From Ampullaceana balthica (taxonomy: Eukaryota > Mollusca > Gastropoda > Lymnaeidae): a stretch of DNA of 64,000 nucleotides. The DNA is taken from NCBI GenBank assembly GCA_944989445.1, contig CALYLW010000331.1, forward strand, positions 1 to 64,000. Direction: 5' to 3'. Shown here in pieces: positions 36,103-51,758 of the stretch. Position 1 is the stretch's first letter. The number at the start of each line of letters is the position of its first letter. Both the position numbers and the translations under genes were made by a program. The notes under the pieces were generated by a model, which did no database searches, was not told the origin of the DNA, and was given only the letters and a program-made list of their open reading frames with translations.

Positions 36103-37796
36103 CTATAAAATGGTACATTTAACAGTGTATGTGCTGCATGGCTTAATTTCAAGGATGTCACCATCCTCATCTTTCACAATAACAGTTTTGAGATCTTCAA
36201 ATGAAATAGGTCCCCGAATATGGTGCAGCAGGAGGCGCATGTGAAATGCTTCTCTGTTGTGAGGATGCACAGTGTACACTCTTCCCAAGGCATTGTCTGT
36301 CACATATCCCGGGAAGTCTGCAAGAGGTATACCTTTTTTCGGATTTGCCAGACCTTTTGACTGGCATCCCAGCGAAAATGTCTAGGCACTTCAGAATACA
36401 GCAATGTTTTTGCAAGAGGATCTGTTTTGCAGAGATCAAAAAACGCTGTTAATGTAGTCTTTGTTGGAGTGTCTGTCAAATGTGCTGTTGTCTGTCCTGG
36501 TTTATAGTATACTCCTTGGCCTCCTTCAAGATGTACTGCCAAGTGAACAACTGTTGGATACCTTTGATGGATGGGAAAGTTAAGCAGGCGCCACACTGCC
36601 TCACTGCTACTAATGTATCGTCCTTGTTGATAATTAATTGGTAACCCCATCAAGCCTGTTCGGCATTTCATTTGCAACAGTAAACATGGCTGCATCACTT
36701 CCCTTGGTAACATAATTGCAAATCTTCTTGATGCTTGTGTTTCTATGACGTACATAGGTCATTCCATCCTGTGCATATTCATGCATGTAACGGGGCCCTC
36801 CACTGAAGGATGAAGGCAGCACCACTAATTTGCCAAGATTTTCAGAAGTCACATTGTTGTCATTCCTTACTGCCTCTAATAGTACACCATAGTCCTCAGC
36901 TCTAAGTTTTGTTTGGTTGAGTCTGATGAAACGCAATCTCTCATTCTCAACCTTAGCATACATATCCACTATGTATTGCTGGAAAAGGCGCGGGCATCTG
37001 AGGAGTGTATTAAATTCGTTGACTCTTTGCATCATGCGATATGCATAGTAGTCATTGCTTGTGGCCTTGTTTACATCTTTTATGTTCAAATCATAGCCAT
37101 CTTCTCCTCTAACAAATAGCAGAGGATACTGAAGTGGATCATATGACCTGTGAGTGTCTTGAATCCTTTGAAGTGGCATTTGTGTGCAACTTCTTGAATG
37201 CAGCACAATGTCTCTACGATCACCTAGCTCTCCAGCAATCATGATGCCACTTCACTAACAGATGGTGCATTGAATCTGCCTTTGTGTTCCTTTAATGGTG
37301 CTTTGCCGGAAATTTTGATTTTGTAGTCCACTTGAGTGTTATCCATAATCTCAGCAGCCATTTTAAATGACCTCACATAGCTGTTATGCTGATGCAGCAT
37401 TCTTTGCAGTTTGAGGACAATGTTTCTGTCAACAGGACTGTCAAGCAAATCCAGTCGTCTTTGCACTTGCTCATCTTCTCCCAAGAAGTAAATCTGGAGA
37501 TATTTGCTGTCTACAGCATTGACTGGATGAAGAGGTCCAGCATGGTGGTACACTTGGCCTTGGACCTTGAATGTTGGTGTCCACCCGTTATTCACGACAA
37601 CATTAGACTTGAAGGAAGTCACGGCAAACATATTATTGAATAGTCTAATAAGTTTCACAAAGTCCTTTGATTGTGCAGTTTCACCATTCAACAGAATGCA
37701 CAATGGTTCTGGTGGCTTTAGAATTGGGTGCAGTTTGACTTTACCACTGGAACAGCACATGCCTGGAGTTTCTTTGCTCAGCTGTTTCAGCTACTC
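36103..37796 (-). pseudogene. Helitron Rep-type protein, internally deleted and frameshifted
   Basis: Four overlapping frames give the N-terminal half of a Helitron transposase in order: a helitron-like N domain (GMCCSSGKVKLHP, then QVYHHAGPLHP), IQDTHRSYDPLQYPLLF, LFQQYIVDMYAKVE, LPSSFSGGPRYMHE, ICNYVTKGSD, YISSSEAVWRLLNFPI, EVPRHFRW, and finally RGPISFEDLKTV. Frame changes fall near 37240, 36650 and 36300, and a stop precedes the frame at about 37800. The HUH motif that should lie between YMHE and ICNYV is deleted. In the tyrosine motif the first Tyr position is Lys (KKICNY) and the second is kept. The PIF1-type helicase is absent; the element ends shortly after FEDLKTV. A non-functional remnant. 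Confidence 0.88.
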
Positions 37797-37829
37797 TGGG
37801 AACTCTGTGGCGGACCTGATCTGCCAGGA

Positions 37830-38690
37830 TTTTATATATTTTTTTTTCGTATGTTATCATTGCGGGAGAGTACTCAACAACTTCCCAAAGTTTCATGCTC
37901 CTATTTACACGGGAAGTTGGATATTTAATGATTAGTCTGTTTTATATAGCTCATATTAGGAAAATACCTACATTTTGGCCCAAGGCCCCCTAGTGAGTAA
38001 TAATTTTATATATTTTTTTCGCATGTTACCATCGCGCGAGGGTACTCAAAATCTTCCAAAAGTTTCATTCTTCTACTTACATGGTAATTTGGAGAATTAT
38101 TGATGAGTCAGTTTGATATATGAAAAAAAACTACATTCAGGCCTCTGACCACCCAGTGAGTGATAATTTTTATTAATGTTTCGCCAGTTACCATTTTGGG
38201 AGGGTATATAACAACTTCACAAAGTTTCATGCTTCTACCTACACAGGAAATAGGAGATTTAATGATGAGCCTGATTTATATAGCTCATTTAAGAAAAAAC
38301 TACGTTTGGGCCCCCGCCCACCCCCCTACCCAGTTAGTGATAACTTTATACTTTTTTCGACTGTTTCCATTGCGGGAGGGTACTCAACGACTTTCCAAAT
38401 TTTCATGCTTCTACCTACTCGGGAATATGAGGAATTGGTGTTGATTCAGTTTTATATAGCCCATATAAGGAAAAACCGGTTTTGGGGCAACCGGCCACCC
38501 ATGAGTGGAAATGTTTACATTATTTTTCACCAATTATCGTCATAATAGTGTATTTGGCAAGTTCCCAAAAGTTTCATGCTTCTACCCTCACGGGAGGTTG
38601 GAGAATTAGTTTTGAGTCAGTTTTAAAATTATCGGGAAAAAAAATACATTTTGGCCCCGCCCCCAGTAAGTGATAATTTATATAATTCAT
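37830..38690 (-). repeat. ~170-bp tandem repeat, five copies, in Helitron C
   Basis: Monomers are marked by CATGCTTCTACCTAC-like sequence at about 37897, 38068, 38229, 38404 and 38576. Each also carries TTTATATAGCTCATATAAGG and a GGGCCCCC-type run, which matches the family's 5' subterminal region (near 35810-35850 in copy B). The array therefore looks like expansion of the element's own 5' segment. Monomers differ by many substitutions, so it is old. Confidence 0.85.
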
Positions 38691-39503
38691 TTTTCTGTTG
38701 TATGGGGTTTATTTGTTTTAAAGAAACATTTCGAAACGCAATGTTTGAGCTTAAAATATGCCCTGCTGGTTTCGTTTAAGTTATGCAAAAAGTATAAACA
38801 CAGTTGCTTAGCTACAGTGTTTATGCCACCCAGGGATGGACGATATTATTGACTCCTACCCTCGCCGATAAAAGGAAAAAGCTTGATCGGACGACTGGAT
38901 AAAATACATATAGAATATACAAAAAAGAAACAGTGTAAAGTAAAAAAATATGTAATTTGCAAACAAATTTTATAAAAATATATACGTAATCTTGTTAGAG
39001 GCGCAACATTAACAGACATAAAAATAAACCATTTCATAACATTTAGTTCACAACAAAAAACACACACACTCACTGATTCACACATGTGCACACAAATACT
39101 TAAACGCACACCCACAGCGGTATATTAACAATTAAAATAATAACTGCTCTTTTCACTTTGTTTCCTATTTACAATTAATATGAACTCAAACTATGACGTC
39201 ACATCACATTATTTTATGGCAATAAACGCCATCTTGTTAATCTCGACACCAAAATGTTTAATATTTTTACGTCTTAATTTTCAATAATTTTTATTTTATA
39301 TAGCTCATATAGGGAAAAACTACATTTTGGGCCCCCAGCCCCCAGTATCTTATATATATGGAACGAAACCTGTTTAATAACCTTTCCGGTATAATTTTGT
39401 GTACGTGTACCAAATTTCACGTTATTTGGTTGTCTGGATCTTGAGTTATAAGGGAACAGACAGACGACGGACAGACAACAAATGCGTCTTATATATATAG
39501 AGA

Positions 39504-39840
39504 TATATATAGAGATATATATATATATGTGTGTGCGTGTGTAAAAGTAATAATAATATTTAAGTATTTTATTTTTTTTAAAATCTTTTTTATTAGTTCC
39601 AATAATACAAATAAAGATGAACGCTCGTTCTAAAACACTCTACAAGTTTCTGTTTCTGATGTGTTTACACACACAACACACTATTCATCAGCACTTGTAA
39701 GTAGTTATCAATGTTACCTTTTTAATGTGCAAGAATTAAATTACGTTGAAACTTCATCAAGTGGCTTGAGTCTAGAGTATTCAAGTGAACATAGCCCTTG
39801 AATTAAGACCAGGGGTGTCCAAAATACGGCCTACGAGGCC
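39504..39840. other. non-genic spacer
   Basis: TA/GT-rich sequence then ordinary DNA. At 39810 CAGGGGTGTCCAAAATACGG looks like one hAT-type TIR, but no matching second end was found. Confidence 0.4.
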
Positions 39841-39991
39841 AACAGGACTATGGAGGGGTAAAGCCACGTGACTATGGAGGGGTAAGGGGTAAAGCCACGT
39901 GACTATGGGGTGGTAAGGGGTAAAGCCACGTGACTATGGAGGGGTAAGGGGTAAAGCCACGTGACTATGGAGGGGTAAGGGGTAAAGCCAC
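39841..39991 (+). repeat. ~33-bp minisatellite containing CACGTG
   Basis: About five units of GACTATGGAGGGGTAAGGGG plus TAAAGCCACGT. Each unit junction reads CCACGTGAC, so the array contains four perfect CACGTG E-boxes; the last unit diverges to CACGTTAAC. Confidence 0.92.
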
Positions 39992-40699
39992 GTTAACTAA
40001 TCAAATAATTGTTGCTTTAAAAATAATACATTTTTGTATTTATTGTTTTGCAGCAAATAAAAAATGCTTTAATGAACAAAGCTTTTCAATACAAGAATAA
40101 ACAAGAGAAACTATTTATGTTTTAAGTTGACAGAAACTCTCATCGCTAAAAATGAATACAATGAAAACCAGGAGTTTGTTTTTAAAAAAACTTTTTAAAC
40201 CACGTTTTATTAACTCGCTTTCGTTCTTGTGGATTTGTTTGTCTGTCCACAATTTTTTCAAATCTGCCAACGTAAACTTAAACCACTTCTGATGGTCCTA
40301 GAGATCTCAAAATTTGACCACAGATAGATCTTGGATGACAATGCATTGTATCAAAATTTCAGATCGATCGAATGTACCGTTATTAAATAATTGAACTTTT
40401 TAGTTTATCTATATTTAAGCATCTGTACCGTCTGCTTTTGTTGACTTCCATGAGTTCAGCCCATGACCACATCACCGTGTTTTTAAAACGTCGGGCGGGC
40501 ACTTATGATGTGTTTGGTATTTTTTAAAAATTGAGGTAAACAAATATTTTTAAAAACCATGTTTTTGTAAGTGGACTAAAAAGAATAATATAAATAGAGG
40601 TAAAAAAAAGATTTCTAAAAACCACGTTTTTATAAGTGTACAAAAAAAGAAGAGAATAATTTAAAACTAATAAGTTCAAGTACTTTCATATAATATGAC
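39992..40699. other. non-genic, with inverted fragment of the downstream array unit
   Basis: 40240-40420 is a reverse-oriented relative of the array unit: its reverse complement reads GATAAACTAAAAAGTTC, then GGTACATTCGATCGATCTGA and AATTTTGATACAATGCATTG. The rest is unremarkable AT-rich DNA. Confidence 0.6.
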
Positions 40700-44774
<4,075 letters not shown>

Positions 44775-46151
44775 AATAGCCAGCAAAGGTGAAGACATGC
44801 ACACTTAGGTTGTTGTTACCCGCCTCCCATTTATTACTACCATTCCTTAAACATAAACTGTGTTTTGCCGATCCTAGCGTGGGTTAGTCATATTTAGGGT
44901 TGTGAATTGCGTGTTTATTTTTTTTAAATTTTTTTTTGGAAAACCGATTAACGATTATGTAACTCCGATTTTAAACCGATTATCGTTTTACAGCTGACTT
45001 CATAGAAGTTAGGGGTGTACCGAATTTCGCCTGCAAATATCTCGTTCACTCGCGTTGTTTTGATTTCTTCGTGCTGTAGTTTGTGTCCGTTCTTTCTCAA
45101 CTTTCAGTGCACTCTTCACGTCTAGAATTAGTTATTTTTGTTGATGTCAGGGTTTGGTCAGTTTTAGACTGAGCACGTTTGAGAGAAATACACACTTTCA
45201 GCGCGCCCTTCTGCGCACCATCGACACCGACAATTGCCTCGGCTGGCACTAATAGCCACACCGACACAACGTGAACATGCGCGATACAAAACACATCCGC
45301 CAACAAATATTTTCAGCCCCGGTATAACGCGCACGTATCCTGAGCAAGGGCCGTGCTTCGTATGTTAAGGGGTGTTTTTTTTTAATTTCTAAAAGGTTTA
45401 GGGGTGGGGGTGGTTGCAGGGTGGCGGCGGTGGCGTTTGGTCTAATCTTTTATCTCCGCCCATGTATGAACTCGAGTTATTATCGCCTCCCCTGGATTTT
45501 TGCACGTCACCAAACACCCGCCATTATATTCCTAAAACCTCTGTTTAATTAGTGACAACAAAAAAAAAGTTGGGGAGAGAATAAAGCCAAGTAGATTTAA
45601 GTGAATTGAAAGCGAGCGATGACGTGGGCTCATGAAAAGGGGAGAGTACTCTAAAACTGTAATGTATTCCTTTTTTCTCAGGTCCCAACATGTATTTTAC
45701 ATTCGGAGTGCCGGTGCAATTGAACGCCGTTATGTTAATGAGTGTTTGAAAAAAATATGCCCTCGTCATAATGCCCGCTGACTCCAACTCCCTCCACCTT
45801 CCCCCGCCCTCCGCTCGTTTATTCCCCTTTTTATTAGTGATCGCGAAACACAGGAAGTGTTTTAGATAATTCCTTTAGATACAGTCCACTCTGTTGTTTT
45901 TTTTCCTGACAGTTTTTTTTAATGCTTTATCCAATTGAATAAATTGGATTTTCATTGCATCGTCACAACGTGTTTGGGTTTTTTTTTCGGACCGGGGCTC
46001 AATCTAAACGTAATTTCCTTCCCCCCCCTTTCCTAAACACTGAGAAAAACGACCAGCACATATTGCTTTGTTGTTGTACGTCGCAATTTTAGGACAGAAC
46101 AAATTTTGTAATTATTTTCTGAGGGCCACCCCCGCCCGCCCCCCTTTATTT

Positions 46152-46204
<53 letters not shown>

Positions 46205-46775
46205 ATGTGAATATCGGACGCTTGATTTCAATCCGTGTCCCCCACGCGCGAGATTTGGCGCTTATTCAATTAAAGGCCGCTTTAGCAAACTCCTTTTTTT
46301 TTGTTGTTGTTTTTTTCCAGCATGTCGACAAAACTTGTTGCTGTGGTTTTCATTTATTATTTTGTTTTTATACAATGGTTCACCGGCATCATTTATGGTC
46401 ACATCCGGACACACTCCCCCCCCTCCCCCCCCTCCAACTAATCATCAAACACAACAGAAAATGTTTATGCGTGTTATCTCGGACGTCACTTTAAATCAAC
46501 TTTCATTTAAACATAAATAGCAATGATGGCCAATGTCTTTAAAACTTTTGTAATTAAAAATAAATATAGTTATTATTTTCTAGGCTTTGTAATTTAACTT
46601 TAAAAAAAAGTATTTACAATGATGAGATGGGTCAACAAAGGGAGATCAGACTAGAGCCGTCGTTTCTGCCCTGCAACACCCTGCAACACTAACGGCTTCA
46701 GGCGCAACTAATATTTAAGGGGCTCAAAGTTAAAGTGCCGAGGGGAAAAAAATGAATAAACGATCAACTTTATGA
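44775..46775. other. non-genic stretch
   Basis: Contains a CT microsatellite at 46150-46202 and T-rich runs. At 45011 TAGGGGTGTACCGAATTTCG resembles a hAT TIR without a partner. No gene recognised. Confidence 0.5.
46150..46202. repeat. (CT)n microsatellite
   Basis: About 50 bp of CT repeat with one interruption. The open frame across it has no protein similarity. Confidence 0.95.
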
Positions 46776-46973
46776 TGAAGGGTTGGGGCAGCCGAATAGG
46801 AGGGGGGGCAGCCGAATAGTGTCGGTGGCGGCAGCCAAATAGTGGTGGGGGGCAGCCAAATAGTGTCGGGGGGCAGCCAAATAGTGTCGGGGGAGGGGGG
46901 CAGCCGAATAGTGTGGGGGTGTTGGAGCAGCCGAATAGTGTTGGGGGGGCAGTCGAATAGTGTCAGGGGGGCA
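46776..46973 (+). repeat. ~24-bp G-rich minisatellite
   Basis: Eight units of GGGGGCAGCCGAATAGTGTC with variable G-runs (four to seven G). The reverse strand reads as a proline/leucine-rich frame that is only a repeat artefact. Confidence 0.92.
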
Positions 46974-47600
46974 CCATACATGAGGAGCTGGTCCTTGGTC
47001 ATTGGCTAATGAGCACGTGTTCATTCTTTTAGCCAATCACCTAGAAGCAGAAAGAACGATTACCCGTAACTGATATAGTTTTAAATAACATTAATACTCT
47101 CGACATGGATCCGCCCATCTTATCATACTGCGTCTCAATTGGATGATACATTTACCCTGATGTGTTCACAGCTGTTTAAAGCAGAGCTGGACAGGAACTT
47201 TTTTAAATGTCTTTGCGATTTTTTTCTTTTTTTTTCCTTTTAAATGAAAGAAAAGTGTTTGGGTTAGGGGCGGAAATAAGGTCTAGTCTGGTTAAGAAAA
47301 AAAAACGTTATTGCAATGAGTAAACCTACAGGTAAATAACATTTATTATTGTACCTGATTAAGATGTAGAAGCTGTCGCTAAGACCAAATGGTCAGTAAA
47401 CCAAATTTTTCCATGCGAAGGGAACGGGAGGGGGGGGGGTTGTGTCATGGGTTGACAAAATCTTGGTTTTTACATAATAAATACGGAATACATGAGTTAC
47501 TTAATACATTTCTTGTAAGAGTTCGCCGTTTCATGCACGGCTTTTCCTCTACCAGCACCGACAATACCTAGATACGTGCACTAAGCCACTTTTCATTGGT
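46974..47600. other. non-genic stretch
   Basis: Mixed sequence with an A-rich run near 47296 and a G run at 47430-47440. Nothing recognised. Confidence 0.5.
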
Positions 47601-47850
47601 TAGTAAGTGTATAACACATAAACAGGGTATTAGTTAGTCCAGTAGAGATAAGGGGATTTTCATTGGATTTCACCGCAGCTAAGTTTTTTTTATTCTTTCG
47701 TTATATTCGTTTTTGTGTGTACTTTTTGTTCGTTGAGGAAGTCTCTTTGCCGAAACGTTCGCTGTTTTGTTACGTCCTGTCAGGCTAACTAATACCCTGT
47801 TTATATGTTATACACTTACTAATTTAAAAGCCTGGTTGCCGTATCACCCC
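47601..47850 (+). repeat. dispersed foldback-type repeat, copy 2
   Basis: A left arm at 47601-47642 (TAGTAAGTGTATAACACATA...) is the near-perfect reverse complement of 47781-47821 (...TATGTTATACACTTACTA), about 41 bp each. The ~138-bp interior contains TTTGCCGAAACGTTCGCTGT and TTACGTCCTG. Related to 19950-20215. Element type unknown. Confidence 0.7.
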
Positions 47851-49012
47851 AATTACTTTATTTGCTCATTGGTTATGGCCTGTAGACTATTTTCGGTAAT
47901 ATATGTATTTTGAGTTTCTGACTAATCGACCAGTCACGCTCCTGGGTGTACATCTACAATAGATCAAGTATGACCGCGAAATCGTACGGGAAAGTTAACA
48001 CACCTAAAACTGGATGTGTAACAAGGGACATCATTCATTGGAAACGTTATTCTCACGGTATGAAAATATTTATTTAAGCGATAAAATAACAAACAAACAA
48101 AAAACAGTCTCTTTTGTGGAAATAATGTACATTTTAACGTTTGATTGTCCAACTGAATTATTACTGTCTTGAAGGCAGCTGTCCGGCCAGCAAACGTTTT
48201 AAAAAATGACTTCTCGTATATTAATTAGCCCAAGCATGCAGCTTCCATGACAAACATTGTTTGGAATTAAAAACTCGTGTATTGGAGAACTTGCCGACAA
48301 TGTTTTAAGATATATAGAATCTTGGCCCTTAAATACGATAGCTGGCTGATAAACGCTTCATTTTTTGAGGTTTCGGTGACGTCACTGTTTAAAAAAAAAT
48401 TAAAAAAAACAAAAAACTTCGCAAACAACGATGACGATGGTGTGCAAGAAGAACTTAAATTAAGTTAAATGTTAGTCATCTTTCTCAGAGTCTAAAACAT
48501 TCCTAAAAAAGCTGTACATATTTTTAATCTGTTAAAAAAATAAGCATATTCTTTTAAAACTGTATAAATTAAAATTCAAAGCTTATACACACAACAAATT
48601 TAATTTAAAAATTTAAAAAATAATTCTAGATTTATTGTAAAAATGTCTGTTTGCCGGTACTAAGCAAAATAATCTGTGGATCCGTATGCTTTAAATCCAC
48701 CAGTGGATCATATCGATAATAAGAGATGCAGAAGTGTAGAAGGGGGCATGAAATACAAATTAATATAAATAACTGCAGGTGTTAGCAAAAATTCAATAGC
48801 GGTATTTAGAAATACAATGAAAACCAGACAGAATTAACGTGTGCAGGCGTGTACACGAACGGAAATGGTCAAAAGATAAAACAACACTTAAAATTTTGAC
48901 CACCGGACCACCCCCTACTCCACTAGAATGTTTCCCCGAATTCAAATGTGCAACTTGTTCAGCATTGTTTAATTAAGTTGTTACACAGAGTAAGGGGACA
49001 TTTAAGGAAACC
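47851..49012. other. non-genic stretch
   Basis: AT-rich, no gene recognised. One TGACGTCA palindrome lies at 48377-48384. Confidence 0.5.
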
Positions 49013-49020
49013 CGTCAAGT

Positions 49021-49180
49021 CTATGGCGGATTAAGGGGGAGGGGTGCTGATTTGGCTAAAGCCAGGGGCCTCCAATTATTTAAGGACCCCATTATTATTA
49101 TTCTGTATAAAAAGGTGGCTTGGCGGGACCCCAGGTAAAAATGCAGCCAGGGGGCCCCGTGCAATCTTGATCCGCCCCTG
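49021..49180. mobile_element. hAT MITE (GGCGGATTAAG TIR), 160 bp
   Basis: Starts CTATGGCGGATTAAG and ends CTTGATCCGCCCCTG; flanks CGTCAAGT (49013-49020) and GGTCAAGT (49181-49188) match at 7 of 8 positions. A longer relative with an exact 8-bp duplication is at 58045-58626. The terminal style (CAGGGGCGGAT on the reverse strand) is common among hAT MITEs. Confidence 0.88.
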
Positions 49181-49188
49181 GGTCAAGT

Positions 49189-49333
49189 TAAACATGTTGA
49201 TGGATTTGTTATTATCACTCTTAACATGTTGCTATAAAACCGTTAACTGTGGTATTTTATCAGCTTAATAATAAATATGTCATGGTCACGTGTTCATGTT
49301 AAGTTTAAGCTCCCCATCTTAAACTTCTAGTCC
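49189..49333. other. short non-genic spacer
   Basis: No feature recognised. Confidence 0.4.
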
Positions 49334-49468
<135 letters not shown>

Positions 49469-51540
49469 AACAGCCATAAAAAATATTTTGAAAAACACCA
49501 TCTGACCCCCCTCCCCAAACACACACACACACACATTTTTCTCCACACAACACCCCCATCTCGCGAATTCATAATTAATTAAAAACAAATGAAGATTACA
49601 CATTTTTTCAACTTCAGCCGCCGCCACTCCTTCCCCTCACCCCGCCTCTCCACAAACGCGCACACACAAAAAAACCACGCTCAACAAGCCCCAACCCCTT
49701 CTTACCTTGAAAACGTCCCCGCCTATGATGCATGATTAAATTAATAGATTGCCGAATCAATTTGACATTTGCTAACCGCTCACATTTCCGTTTTGGGTGG
49801 GGAAATAATATTCCGTCAAGAAATTAAACGAATCTGTATGCGGCGAAAATATCAAAACCAAATCCTTTTTTTTTCAACCGCGGGCCTGCCAAATTTTCAA
49901 TCGTGCCAAATTCAATTTTGCCTGTCCCCCGTCTCAGCGTTGGATTGGAAGCAATCAAAAAGCTATTATCTTTAAGCAGTGCTTTCAATCACCCACAATA
50001 ATGTATTGCCTGTTATTTCTTCATAATTGTTTCTATTACTAAATCGGCGAAATTTCGGAGAGAGAGTGTGTGTGTGTGAGTGTCTGTGCGTACGTTTATG
50101 TCTTCTCCTCTCTGTTCTCCTCTTTTTATTTTATTTTTAAAAACAAAAACCCACTTCATCCCTAAAAGCCAAAACCCACAGTGGCGTAAAAATGAAAAAA
50201 AAAGAGTTTTCAATGAGGATGCAATGTAAAATTAATAATGTTAATAGGGGGAAATAACGTTTCAAGTTGCCTTCTAAATCGATCTGATTTTTTTTCATCT
50301 CCTCATTATCTCAAAATCATTTTTACAAAAGAGTTTTGAGTTGTTTTTGTTTTTTTGTTTGTTAAAATGTTTACTTGAAGGTGATAGAAACAAATAAATT
50401 TTTAACTTATGTATATTTAAACCACTTTGTACCCATCAGAAATGTTTTTCATTAAAAACATCTAAAAAATACCACCCCCACCCAAAAAAAGAACAAAAAA
50501 ACACACACACACACTTTTTTTCATTTTTGAACACCCCCCCCCCACATACATCGTCACGCCACTGAAATCTCCCCCCAATGTTTTCCGCCACCGAAAATCC
50601 TCATTTCATGTTTGTTTTTCTCCTCCCACCCACCCACTTTGTTTTTACACACCTCCCCACCCCCACCCACCCCCATCCCTCCACCCGACGCCCATGCACG
50701 TCCCCATCGAATGCACGTTCATCTTCCAGTTGTCTTTGAAATGCTATCAATTGAGTGTGTAATCTCTCTGAGCGATCATGTTTCAACCCCTGGACTCGTC
50801 ATTCCAACAACCTGCCCACTCTCCCTTGCCCGGAAATCAGCGGACGTGCAAAATCTGTGACAATTCGGACCTTCCTGCCTAACGCACAAAAAAAAACACC
50901 AAAAAAAAACACAAAAAAACGAAATTGTACGAAAAACGGGCCCAGGTCCTATCGCCTTCCCCCTTTTCACCCCCCACCACCACCACCACCACTTTCACCT
51001 CTTATGTCGACATTGTAACAAGAAATTATTGATCAATTCTTGTCTCGAAATCTTGATGGCCGCACGTTATCAACACGAGGGTGTGGGAGGGGAGGGGAGG
51101 TTTTTTTTTAGGACATAGATTTTTTTTTAAAATATTTTTTTTAAACGTCAGCCCATCGATAGCCCCACTCCAGTATTCACCAGTGGTCAAGGGGTTTGTC
51201 GTGTAGTGGATGACCGGTTCAAAAGTAGGCCCAGTGCTGCTGCTTTTTTTCCCCCCTTATGTTTGAGTTTCAAAGAATTAAGTTTTGGAAAGAGCTGCGT
51301 GCGATACTATTGGCCACTTGGCGGGACTGTAGATTGGATTGAAAGAAGCGGTGGAGGGAAGAGACTAAAAAATATTAACACGTTTTAATGAGATAGAACA
51401 AGCATTCAAATAGATCAAGCAGTTAACACGCGCAGCGCTATTTGAATAGGCACCTAATTCAAAATGACATCGCGTACACACACCACACCCCCCCCAAAAA
51501 AAAACGATTGGAATTAACCATCGCAACACATAACTCCAGG
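49469..51540. other. non-genic stretch, C-rich low complexity
   Basis: C-rich and A-rich tracts (49640-49720, 50470-50680, 50880-51000) alternate with a non-repetitive, less biased segment at about 49715-50050. No gene recognised. Confidence 0.5.
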
Positions 51541-51758
51541 CAATGTTACATTAAGCAACGCGGCTACGTGGCCGCGCAGGTATCAGAATTACAACGCAGC
51601 AAAATTTTGATAAGGATAACATAATAGATGTTTGTGGGGTATAAAATTTTGTAACAAAAAGGATTGCTGTACTGCTTTGCAGCTTTGTTTGTTTATTTGT
51701 TGTTTTTGGTATTTTTTTGTTGTTGTAAATGCACCAACGAACCTTAGAGGAAAAAATG
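51541..51758. mobile_element. diverged hAT MITE related to 29440-29632
   Basis: Starts CAATGTTACATTAAGCAACG and ends ACCTTAGAGGAAAAAATG, sharing GCGGCT, CGCAGCAAAATTTTG and CACCAACGAA with the copy at 29440-29632. Flanks CTCCAGG and CCCCAAG match only partly, so the duplication is decayed. Confidence 0.65.

Larger units (their letters stand above)
36021..39503 (-). mobile_element. Helitron with decayed Rep gene (copy C)
   Basis: The minus strand begins TCTCTATATATATAAGACGC near 39503 and ends with a clear hairpin, AACCCGGGCGAAGCCGGGT, then ACTTGCCCCTAG at 36021, followed by T. In 5'-3' order it contains the family 5' region, a block shared with the older copy near 6.3 and 10.3 kb, an array of five ~170-bp repeats, and a broken Rep-like gene. 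It lies head to tail behind copy B, separated by ten bases of TA. Lacking HUH residues and a helicase, it could move only with help in trans. Confidence 0.85.

Noticed and set aside
39810..39830. hAT TIR CAGGGGTGTCCAAAATACGG
   Set aside because: Only one end could be found, as for similar single ends at 45011 and 61519, so no element is called.
46068..46520. 150-residue frame across a CT repeat
   Set aside because: Half is Ser/Leu from the CT tract and the remainder has no recognisable similarity or codon bias.
47729..47790. Hammerhead ribozyme
   Set aside because: GAAAC and a stem III-like ACGT/ACGT pairing are present, but the CUGAUGA core is altered and the inverted arms are too far from it; kept only as a speculative finding.
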